Positions 18,454 to 25,233 of a stretch of 64,000 nt of DNA are shown here, one piece after another. Position numbers and translations under genes: made by a program. Numbering within the stretch: the first letter of the stretch is position 1; each line of letters starts with the position of its first letter. The notes under the pieces are model-generated. The model saw only the letters and a list, made by a program, of their open reading frames with translations. It searched no databases and was not told where the DNA came from. The stretch lies in NCBI GenBank assembly GCA_049671745.1, contig JBATVL010000087.1, positions 1 through 64,000 of the forward strand. The letters are read 5' to 3'. The stretch is from SNAP01 sp049671745 (GTDB lineage: Bacteria > Bacteroidota > Bacteroidia > Bacteroidales > Marinifilaceae).

Positions 18454-18840
18454 ATGGAAAAATTTGTATTCTATCACTGTTTATTATGTGGAAATGTAGT
18501 AACAAGAGATATCGATTCTGATGATCAACCAATATGTTGTCGTGAGAAAATGGAGAAATTACGATTAGAGAAAGCCGATTCATCTAATAAAATGCGTTTA
18601 CCAAGTATAACAATAGATGCAAACCAAGTAACTCTTAGTGTTGATTACGACCTACAAGTGACTTCATCAAGTCGTTATGTAAGACGTATGTATTTAGCTA
18701 CTACCAAAGGTTTAAAATATAAATTAATAGAGCCAGAAGATAAAGCTGTTTCTATTTTTGTAATAGAAGAAGACGAAGAGGTATTAGGAGCTTACGACTA
18801 TTGTAGTATTGATGGACTATGGTATACTGAGTTTATTTAG
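18454..18840 (+). CDS. Desulfoferrodoxin-like protein lacking the superoxide-reductase iron ligands
   Basis: This 128-residue protein carries a full desulforedoxin Fe(Cys)4 site: C9, C12, C28 and C29, the same spacing as in desulforedoxin. The second half follows the neelaredoxin (superoxide reductase) outline: PSITIDANQVTLSVDYDL, an AT.KGLKYK block and an ending YDYCSIDGLWY. In active enzymes four His and one Cys bind the catalytic iron. Here the segment that should hold HxxxxH reads TSSSRYVRRMY, the C-terminal C-x-x-H is CSID, and the only His in the protein is H8 in the N-terminal domain. So the structural site is kept and the active site appears lost. It is convergent with rubrerythrin. 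Electron-transfer or sensory use is a guess. Confidence 0.7.
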   Translation: MEKFVFYHCLLCGNVVTRDIDSDDQPICCREKMEKLRLEKADSSNKMRLPSITIDANQVTLSVDYDLQVTSSSRYVRRMYLATTKGLKYKLIEPEDKAVSIFVIEEDEEVLGAYDYCSIDGLWYTEFI

Positions 18841-18859
18841 TAAATAATATATCATAATA

Positions 18860-18900
18860 AAAAAAGCTTAAGCAATGTATATAATTGCTTAAGCTTTTTT
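18860..18900. terminator. Bidirectional terminator between the desulfoferrodoxin-like gene and rubrerythrin
   Basis: A 17-bp perfect stem (18860-18876 with 18884-18900, core AAGCTTAAGCAAT) has a 7-nt loop and starts with A6 and ends with T6, so it can work in both directions. Confidence 0.9.
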
Positions 18901-18954
18901 CATAAATACTATTCTTCATAATAAGCCAATTTATAAAAGATGGCTTATAAAATA

Positions 18955-19533
18955 TTAATAATTTTCATTATGAACTTCGAAATAAGATTGTGCATGTAGA
19001 CAAGCAGGACATGTCTTAGGAGCTTTTTTACCAGTGTGAACATATCCACAGTTACGGCAATACCACTCCTCTGATTCTTCTTTTTCAAAAACCTGATCTT
19101 TATTGATGTTTTCAAGAAGAGCAAGATATCTAGACTCATGTAAAGCCTCAACCTTAGCAATCATCTTATATGCAACAGCAACCTCAGCAAAACCCTCTTC
19201 CTCAGCTACACGAGCAAATTCAGGATAAAGATCAGTCCACTCTTCATTCTCACCAGCAGCAGCAGCCTTAAGATTATCAACAGTAGTACCTATCATTCCA
19301 GCAGGATAAGTAGCAGTAATTTCTACATCACCACCTTCAAGAAATTTAAAGAATCTCTTTGAATGTTCTTTTTCCTGCTCAGCAGTCTCTGCAAAAATAG
19401 CAGATATTTGTTCGTAACCTTCTTTTTTTGCTTGCTTAGCAAAGAAAGTATATCTACCTCTTGCTTGAGATTCACCAGCAAAAGATTTCAATAAATTCAA
19501 CTCTGTTTGTGTTCCTTTAATAGATTTAGCCAT
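18955..19533 (-). CDS. rbr: Rubrerythrin
   Basis: This 192-residue cytoplasmic peroxidase removes H2O2 in anaerobes. It has an N-terminal ferritin-like di-iron domain with ESQARGRY and EKEHSKRFF helices, a second E-x-H pair in EALHESRY, and a C-terminal rubredoxin domain with CRNCG and CPAC (Fe(Cys)4). I chose the ATG at 19533 (MAKSIKGTQTE), which is the usual family start. The frame is open 12 codons further upstream but those residues are not family-like. It is divergent from nothing and convergent with the desulfoferrodoxin-like gene, so both strands here serve oxygen defence. Confidence 0.95.
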   Translation of the reverse strand: MAKSIKGTQTELNLLKSFAGESQARGRYTFFAKQAKKEGYEQISAIFAETAEQEKEHSKRFFKFLEGGDVEITATYPAGMIGTTVDNLKAAAAGENEEWTDLYPEFARVAEEEGFAEVAVAYKMIAKVEALHESRYLALLENINKDQVFEKEESEEWYCRNCGYVHTGKKAPKTCPACLHAQSYFEVHNENY

Positions 19534-19689
19534 AACTTTTATTTTTATTGTCTTGTAATCACTTCTCATTTACAATCATTACAAAAGTACTCTATTTTAG
19601 AATAATTACAAAATAGAAATTAATAACTTTTACTGTAAATCCGTAAAAAAGTTATTAAAAAACATATATAATCATTAATAAAATACTTA

Positions 19690-20325
19690 CTACCATTTGT
19701 CCCAATGAATATTGTTAGAATCAAACTTATTTTTAGACTTTTCTCCACCAGAAGGATAACCTATAGGAATAACACATAAAGGCATTATATCCTCTGGTAG
19801 ATTCAAAACTTTACGTGCGTATGCCATTCTATCTTCACCCGGATAAATAGTACACCAAACACCTCCAAGCCCCATTGCTTCTATTGCTAAAAGCATATTT
19901 TGTGTAGCCGCAGAAGTATCAGTGATCCAAAATTCAGGATTTCTATCATCAACCTTACTCATATCTCCACAAACAACAATCGCAGCATTAGCAGAATCTA
20001 GACCACTAGCCCAGACTAACTCTTTTCTTAATTCAGTAATTGTATTAGGATTTGTTATAGAGACAAACTTCCATGGCCGAGTATCATGTCCAGATGGAGC
20101 AGCCATAGCAGCTTTCATTATTGTTATTAGATCATCTTTAGACACTTTTTGATCAGTATATTTGCGCACACTTTTACGACTATGTATAACAGATAACACA
20201 GCATCTTTTTTAGAAATAATCACTTGAGAAGAATCTGACATTTTTGTTTTAATTTCTACAAACTTAAAAACAGTAATAAATAAAGCTAAAGCAAGTAAAA
20301 TAGAAATAATATTAGTTGATTTCAT
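19690..20325 (-). CDS. Membrane-anchored nitroreductase-family flavoprotein
   Basis: This 211-residue protein has an N-terminal hydrophobic helix (about residues 5-24, ISILLALALFITVFKFV) followed by a nitroreductase/FMN-reductase domain: SRKSVRKYTDQKV, AAPSGHDTRPWKF and GLGGVWCTIYP are FMN-binding blocks. The anchor is unusual, as most of the family is soluble. With no cleavage site evident, the domain could be tethered on either side of the membrane. It lies 4 nt after the NapH-like gene and belongs to the same operon as the FMN-binding protein, which suggests it receives electrons from that membrane pair. Substrate unknown. Confidence 0.8.
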   Translation of the reverse strand: MKSTNIISILLALALFITVFKFVEIKTKMSDSSQVIISKKDAVLSVIHSRKSVRKYTDQKVSKDDLITIMKAAMAAPSGHDTRPWKFVSITNPNTITELRKELVWASGLDSANAAIVVCGDMSKVDDRNPEFWITDTSAATQNMLLAIEAMGLGGVWCTIYPGEDRMAYARKVLNLPEDIMPLCVIPIGYPSGGEKSKNKFDSNNIHWDKW

Positions 20326-20329
20326 AACT

Positions 20330-20782
20330 TTAAAATTTAATAGATTTTCTAATAATTTCTAGAAACTGCCCAGTTGGACAGAAATAGTTACACCAAGGAC
20401 GTCTAACAAACAATGATAATATTAAAAACAAAATAGCCAAAATGATAACAGGAACAGAAGCTGTTTTAAATAAAAATGCAGAAAATGGTTCAATATCTGT
20501 AAGATCAAGACTAATTCCAATTAATAATAAAAAGACTATAATTGCAAAAATACTTTCACGCAATGAAGATAAAACAGATCTAAGTTTACCCGAAATCTTT
20601 AAAGGTTTTTTTATTAACTTACCAACAACATCTTGAGCACAACCATACGGGAAAACATGAGTACAATAGAATGCTTTTCCTGTAACAAGAGGAAGCATTA
20701 TACTCAATAACAAGACAGCAAATATCAATAACTCTGCAGGTAAGGAAATTCCATAAATCATCAAATTATATATTGAAATCAT
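20330..20782 (-). CDS. NapH/NosR-like membrane ferredoxin half (probably the split 3' part of an FMN-binding protein)
   Basis: This 150-residue membrane protein has the NapH/NosR/RnfD-like order of helices with CxxxCP motifs at the cytoplasmic or periplasmic ends: CTHVFPYG (C40, F44 where Cys is usual) and CNYFCPTG (C131, C135), plus IEPFSAF. The frame is open upstream of this ATG for about 40 more codons, including KIRKYRIIYQLSVILVFGFS, which reads as the missing first helix. But the only starts there are ATA or ATT. The upstream gene ends inside that stretch in another frame, so the two look like one gene split by a frameshift. Together they would pass electrons through flavin to iron-sulfur centres. 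Confidence 0.65.
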   Translation of the reverse strand: MISIYNLMIYGISLPAELLIFAVLLLSIMLPLVTGKAFYCTHVFPYGCAQDVVGKLIKKPLKISGKLRSVLSSLRESIFAIIVFLLLIGISLDLTDIEPFSAFLFKTASVPVIILAILFLILSLFVRRPWCNYFCPTGQFLEIIRKSIKF

Positions 20783-20853
20783 TGATATAAAAGACCCTAG
20801 AGAAAATCCAAAGACTAGAATTACTGAAAGCTGATATATAATTCTATATTTTC

Positions 20854-21528
20854 TTATCTTTTTAGGATAAAAAACTGAAAGACACCTAACAAAAGTAATA
20901 TAGCAGCAAATATCATCTTAGTAAGATTCCAATAATCTATATCCCTAACAGGATGTGCAATTGAATTCAAATGTTTTGATAAACGATAATTAACTGTATT
21001 AATTATTGCTTTACTCGTTTTTGTAGCACCTGAAACTGCATCAACTTTCTCAGAAAGTACATTATTAACATACACATTATTCCAAGAATTCATGAAACCC
21101 TCATCTTTCAATTTCTTAACAAAACTAGGAGATTCAGTATTCTTAAGCATAAGAACACCTACCAGCTTATTTGTATTATCAACACCTATTAACACAGGAA
21201 CAGAAGAAGCATATCCGACTATAGAATCAGATAAGGGGCTACTATTAATTACAAGTCCTATCTTTTCGCCCCCCTTATATACATTTACACTATCACTATG
21301 ATTCTCATATGAAGTTGCCTCTGGAAATAAAAGATTTACATCATCTAATGAATATTGAGCTACAACAGATTTTTCAGTAGAATCCAAGAATAAATCAACA
21401 TTAAATAACTTAACTTGATAAACTGCAATTGTAGAAAGTATTAAGACAATTAGAATAATTCTATAGGATTTATTTAAAAACCTAAATATGTTATAAATAC
21501 AATCAAACAATTTATTATTTTTCCCCAT
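20854..21528 (-). CDS. FMN-binding-domain membrane protein (probably the 5' part of a split gene)
   Basis: This 224-residue protein has an N-terminal helix (about 22-37), a periplasmic FMN-binding domain with the flavin-attachment motif SGATKT (166-171, T171 the expected acceptor), and a second helix near the C-terminus (YWNLTKMIFAAILLLLGVF). A flavin transferase would attach FMN by a phosphoester bond to T171. Related proteins continue directly into a NapH-like four-helix region. Here a TAA at 20854-20856 ends the frame, and the NapH-like part follows in the -1 frame. It begins 60 nt after a terminator, so it has its own transcript. Confidence 0.75.
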   Translation of the reverse strand: MGKNNKLFDCIYNIFRFLNKSYRIILIVLILSTIAVYQVKLFNVDLFLDSTEKSVVAQYSLDDVNLLFPEATSYENHSDSVNVYKGGEKIGLVINSSPLSDSIVGYASSVPVLIGVDNTNKLVGVLMLKNTESPSFVKKLKDEGFMNSWNNVYVNNVLSEKVDAVSGATKTSKAIINTVNYRLSKHLNSIAHPVRDIDYWNLTKMIFAAILLLLGVFQFFILKR

Positions 21529-21548
21529 AATTATATTTTTAGTAAAAA

Positions 21549-21576
21549 AAATATCACATTAAGCAATGTGATATTT
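21549..21576 (-). terminator. Terminator of the nitroreductase-MRJP-monooxygenase operon
   Basis: AAATATCACATT (21549-21560) pairs with AATGTGATATTT (21565-21576), 12 bp with a 4-nt loop. On the minus strand it is followed by a T run, and it lies 12 nt past the monooxygenase stop. Confidence 0.85.
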
Positions 21577-21588
21577 ATAATATTAGAC

Positions 21589-21879
21589 TCAAACTTTAGT
21601 TGTTTCTTTTACACTTAATGAATCAAGAATATTTACAGACCCAAGCTTAAAAGCAGAAAAATGAATAGAATTCATATGTTTTTCAATAGCTTTAGCATCT
21701 TCCCATACTTCATGCATTATAAACATGCTTGGGTCATTATTATCCCTATGAAGTTCATAACTAATATTCCCTATTTCTTTTTTGCTTAACACAACTAATT
21801 TCAAAAGCTCTTCAAACAAGATCTCTTCAGATCCTATATTAGCCTTTATTATTGCAAAAATCACTACTACTTCTTTCAT
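21589..21879 (-). CDS. Antibiotic-biosynthesis-monooxygenase (ABM) domain protein, YgiN-like
   Basis: This 96-residue protein is a single dimeric alpha/beta-barrel ABM domain: VVIFAIIKANIGSEEILFEE, then SYELHRDNNDPSMFIMHEVW and HMNSIHFSAF, where the W and H residues are typical. Family members act on quinones or aldehydes without cofactor, or degrade haem. I chose the ATG at 21879 (MKEVVVIFA). The frame is open further upstream, but the extra hydrophobic leader is not family-like and would overlap the upstream gene. It is the last gene of an operon with a nitroreductase and a royal-jelly-family protein. Confidence 0.8.
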   Translation of the reverse strand: MKEVVVIFAIIKANIGSEEILFEELLKLVVLSKKEIGNISYELHRDNNDPSMFIMHEVWEDAKAIEKHMNSIHFSAFKLGSVNILDSLSVKETTKV

Positions 21880-21932
21880 TTTATATTTTTTAAAATATTT
21901 AAACACAAACAACGTACCAGAAGAGAGTAAAA

Positions 21933-23054
21933 TCACCTTCCAAAAATTCCTTTTACCTTAGGTTTAAATCTGAAGATATAAAAAGGTTTTATAACTTTAT
22001 CTACTCCCATATTAAAAGGAGCTCCTAAGTAAACCTGGGCGGCAGAAACATACATATAACCATCCTTATTATAACTAAGACCATCAGGCCAAAACATTTC
22101 ATCGTTAACACCATATATAGAATAACTTCTATCCTTTACAGATATCATACCAATACTTTTATTCTCAATATTAGTAAAGTACAAATTCCCATCTCTATCT
22201 ATAGAAAGCCCACCATTGTTAGGTTTACTACTATAACATTCAACTTTACTATTTAATTCAATAACATTAAGATTATCATTAACAACATAATCCATTCTGA
22301 TACGAAATAGCTTACGACCACTTAATGGTGCAAAATATAACCATTCATTTTTCTTGTCTAACGTAATGCCATCAGCACCAACAAAAAGAGGATTTGGTTT
22401 GCCATTTTTAACTGAAGACATTATTTTGCCATCAATAACAATAGGACTTTTTGTATCAGCTCTAGTAGATTCATGTCCCTCAAGAATACGTCTAGTAATT
22501 CCCGTTTTCATATCCACAATAACCAATGCACCTTTTGAGCCATCACCACCTCTTCCAATACCCTCATCAGCAATAACAAAAACATGATGTTTCATATCCA
22601 CAACAAAATCGTTAAGTTGAGATGAATTTACACTAGCAGGCTTAGGAATATAATAGATCCTTTTTAGTATATTCTTTCTAGTATCCCAACCAACAAGTTT
22701 TGGAGTAATATTAGATTTTAAGCCCATATCAAGCATCCACACAACTCCATTATTGTCATTTCTAATACCTAGAACATCGTCAAGGTACATATCATCCATT
22801 TTTCTTCTAGTATTCCATTTATTATTAGGAAAGGGACTTGCAATCTTCGATTTAGAATTATAATGCATAACCCTTATATCAGGAGAAAAGAATGGATGAT
22901 TACTATACACCAATTCGTTCTTATAATTATACGCAATATTACCAACAGAATATGGAACTTCAGCATACTTCTCAATAACAACCTGAGCCTCCGAGAATGA
23001 TGAAATTAAAATCAAATAACTGCATATAAACAAACGTAATATTCTTTTGTACAT
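21933..23054 (-). CDS. Secreted six-bladed propeller of the major royal jelly protein/yellow family
   Basis: This 373-residue protein has a signal peptide (cleavage near SFSEAQ) and the family blocks VVWMLDMGLKSN, KLVGWD, NDFVVDMKHHVFVIADEG, FGADGITLD-like VGADGITLD and LSIDRDGNLYFTNIENKSIG, all in the order of a MRJP/SMP-30-like propeller. The closest bacterial relatives are often called gluconolactonase-like or L-dopachrome-tautomerase-related. The substrate is unknown. It lies 19 nt downstream of a nitroreductase and overlaps by a few bases the leader of the ABM gene, so it belongs to the AraC-adjacent operon. Confidence 0.8.
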   Translation of the reverse strand: MYKRILRLFICSYLILISSFSEAQVVIEKYAEVPYSVGNIAYNYKNELVYSNHPFFSPDIRVMHYNSKSKIASPFPNNKWNTRRKMDDMYLDDVLGIRNDNNGVVWMLDMGLKSNITPKLVGWDTRKNILKRIYYIPKPASVNSSQLNDFVVDMKHHVFVIADEGIGRGGDGSKGALVIVDMKTGITRRILEGHESTRADTKSPIVIDGKIMSSVKNGKPNPLFVGADGITLDKKNEWLYFAPLSGRKLFRIRMDYVVNDNLNVIELNSKVECYSSKPNNGGLSIDRDGNLYFTNIENKSIGMISVKDRSYSIYGVNDEMFWPDGLSYNKDGYMYVSAAQVYLGAPFNMGVDKVIKPFYIFRFKPKVKGIFGR

Positions 23055-23073
23055 ATTTTAAATTTATTAATTA

Positions 23074-23730
23074 CTACAACCAACTAACAACATCCTCTAT
23101 AGGTCTTCTTGTTTTTGTATGAGGTTCATTAACTCTATAACCGAAAGCCAACATATACGACAATCCATACTTATCAGTATCCACACCAAACTCTTCTCTC
23201 AACAACTTCTCTGTTTCTTCTTTCTTAAATCCCTCTATTGGGCAAGAATCTATACCAATCATAGCAGCAGTAGTCATCATATTAGCCAAAGGAATATAAG
23301 ATTGTTTAGAAGCCCAATCGAACAAACTACGTTCTGTATTTAAATCAAAATCTGATAGTTGAAATGTTTTAAAGAACTCACCCTTACCAGCAACAACATC
23401 ATCTGGAAGATTCTGAACATCCTTCATAAACCAATTAATATACTCACTATCATATCTCATCATTACAGGTTTCATCGTTAAACCAATAATAAAATGACTT
23501 GCCGTTTCAAGCTTCTGTATAGCTCCCCATGCCACATCATTTAACAAAGCTCTTTTCTCAGGATTTTGCACAACGATAAAATGCCAAGGTTCAAATCCAA
23601 AAGAGCTAGGAGATAATCTTCCTGTTTCCAGAATAAAATTAAAATCCTCTTTACTTATTTTCTTATTTACATCAAACACTTTACAAGCATGTCTAGATTG
23701 AAAAGCCTCTATAATCTTATCTTTTTTCAT
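23074..23730 (-). CDS. NfsB-like NAD(P)H nitroreductase
   Basis: This 218-residue soluble flavoenzyme reduces nitro compounds or quinones. The FMN loops are SRHACKVFD (about residue 12) and LSPSSFGFEPWHF. The block IPLANMMTTAAMIGIDSCPIEGF and the C-terminal FGYR with KTRRP are typical of NfsB/YdgI-type enzymes. It is the first gene of the operon with the MRJP-like and ABM proteins and is divergent from an AraC regulator 164 nt away, which probably controls it. Confidence 0.9.
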   Translation of the reverse strand: MKKDKIIEAFQSRHACKVFDVNKKISKEDFNFILETGRLSPSSFGFEPWHFIVVQNPEKRALLNDVAWGAIQKLETASHFIIGLTMKPVMMRYDSEYINWFMKDVQNLPDDVVAGKGEFFKTFQLSDFDLNTERSLFDWASKQSYIPLANMMTTAAMIGIDSCPIEGFKKEETEKLLREEFGVDTDKYGLSYMLAFGYRVNEPHTKTRRPIEDVVSWL

Positions 23731-23829
23731 ATCATTAAATATTTTAAATTTATATTATTCTAATTTGTACGACTACGTTTTAGATATTGTTATACAACAC
23801 TTAAGTAACTACAATAAAATTTGATAACT

Positions 23830-23858
23830 CAAAACTATATAAATAGAATCAGAGACAA
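23830..23858 (-). promoter_or_regulatory. Promoter of the nitroreductase operon in the AraC intergenic region
   Basis: On the minus strand TAGTTTTG (23830-23837) fits the -7 element with TTG (23856-23858) 18 nt upstream. Copies of a TTTGTAC/GTACAAA motif occur at 23763-23770 and 23861-23868, with TGTACATTTA at 23881, and could be regulator sites. Confidence 0.45.
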
Positions 23859-23894
23859 TTGTACAAATTCATTAATTAACTGTACATTTAGAAC

Positions 23895-24755
23895 ATGGTA
23901 AGATTTAAACAACAAGAAGCATTTAGTGTTTTAGAATTCGAGAGTAATAAATGGGACTACCCAGTGCACAATCATAATCATTTTGAAATCATATTGATAA
24001 AGAAAGGAATAGGTACACACACCATTAACGACATACCCTTTAAATATAAAGCAGATGATATATTTTTAATAGCTCCTGATGATTACCATTCATTTGAAGT
24101 ACAGGAAAAAACATCTTTCTGTTATTTTAAATTCACTGAATCTTTATTTAGAAAAGATGGAAATATACAAGAGAAAGCTAAATGGATGCAGAGAATTGAA
24201 TCGGTACTCTTTAATCCAAATTTAATACCAGGAGACATTAAATACACAACTCATGATAAAGAAAACATACTAAATATATCAGAAATTATTTTAGGAGAAC
24301 ACCACAACTCAAAAAACTACAGTACTGAAATCATAGCAGATGCAATAAGTATGATTTTAAGTCTTATAGCTAGAAACATATGTAATCTATACTGTGAAAA
24401 ACAGGTACAAGCAGAAGCATGCAAAGGAAAGATAAATGAGATTTTAACCTATGTAAGACAAGAAATATATAATCCAGAAAAAATAAGGATTGATGCAATA
24501 TCCAAACATTCAAATATATCTAAAAACTACATCAGTATATTCTTTAAGAAACACACAGGCGAATCTTTACAACATTATATATTAAACTATAGGATGACAC
24601 TTGCAGAAAACCGTATTAGACTTAGTGATTTCACAATATCAGAGATTGCACATCAATTAGGTTTTACTGACGAGAGTCATCTTATTAGACATTTCAAAAA
24701 TAAATTTGGCATCAATCCAGGAGAATACAGGAAAAGAAAAAAGATTACTATCTAA
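23895..24755 (+). CDS. AraC-family transcription regulator
   Basis: This 286-residue protein has an N-terminal cupin-like ligand domain (HNHNHFEIILIKKG, then APDDYHSFE) and a C-terminal double helix-turn-helix (about 185-282): ISKHSNISKNYISIFFKKHTG and ISEIAHQLGFTDESHLIRHFKN, ending GINPGEYRKRK. It is divergent from the nitroreductase-MRJP-ABM operon and probably activates it when a quinone, aldehyde or nitro ligand binds, which is inference from position. Its stop overlaps the end of a barrel-gene remnant on the other strand. Confidence 0.92.
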   Translation: MVRFKQQEAFSVLEFESNKWDYPVHNHNHFEIILIKKGIGTHTINDIPFKYKADDIFLIAPDDYHSFEVQEKTSFCYFKFTESLFRKDGNIQEKAKWMQRIESVLFNPNLIPGDIKYTTHDKENILNISEIILGEHHNSKNYSTEIIADAISMILSLIARNICNLYCEKQVQAEACKGKINEILTYVRQEIYNPEKIRIDAISKHSNISKNYISIFFKKHTGESLQHYILNYRMTLAENRIRLSDFTISEIAHQLGFTDESHLIRHFKNKFGINPGEYRKRKKITI

Positions 24756-25206
24756 AATACAAAACCCAGTTTAATAGCAGAGTTTATATTTTTACTAAAG
24801 ACATGTGCCTCTTTACATCTCCCTCTGGTAAATTTTTAAACTTATCAACCATAACAAACAACCCCTTCTTGTCTATATAAAGATCTTCAGACAAAGCATT
24901 ATTCATAATAGAATACAAAATAAAAGCACCTGAGATCTTTCCTATATGTTTATCTATAAAAGTACGATAAGAAGATATTCTCTTATTCTTAACATCACTA
25001 AGTTTATCTTGAAAACTATTCATGGTCTTACTTTGGATATCCTTACTCTTCTCATTAAATACAGCCCATAAATCTCTCTCTTTTTTATTCAAAACATTTT
25101 GCTCAGCAATAAAAGTTTTTACTATAACAAACTCATCTGGATACACCTTAAAATCGTTAAATACACCATTTTGTGCATTAGATATAAATGGATCAACATA
25201 GATAAG
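24752..25206 (-). pseudogene. Chimeric remnant: DUF4369/TlpA-type fragment joined to the tail of an outer-membrane barrel gene
   Basis: A frame open from about 25206 to 24784, without ATG (the first usable start is GTG at 25146), encodes a helical stretch like the DUF4369-thioredoxin proteins of Bacteroidota (FIDKHIGKISGAFILYSIM, LPEGDVKRH). It has no thioredoxin domain. The last 45 nt, 24752-24797, read in another frame KNINSAIKLGFVF-stop, nearly identical to the C-terminus of the barrel at 33667 (KNINSALKLGFVF). So two genes were joined by deletion or recombination near 24797. It sits at the end of the peptide-uptake locus, where a TlpA protein would be expected. Confidence 0.7.
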
Positions 25207-25233
25207 CTAACTATTATCTATAATTATTACATT

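Noticed and set aside
20854..20880. Programmed -1 ribosomal frameshifting between the FMN-binding and NapH-like genes
   Set aside because: No heptamer lets both tRNAs re-pair in the -1 frame (CTA AAA AGA fails in the A site), and I see no clear stimulatory structure. A mutation or error is simpler.
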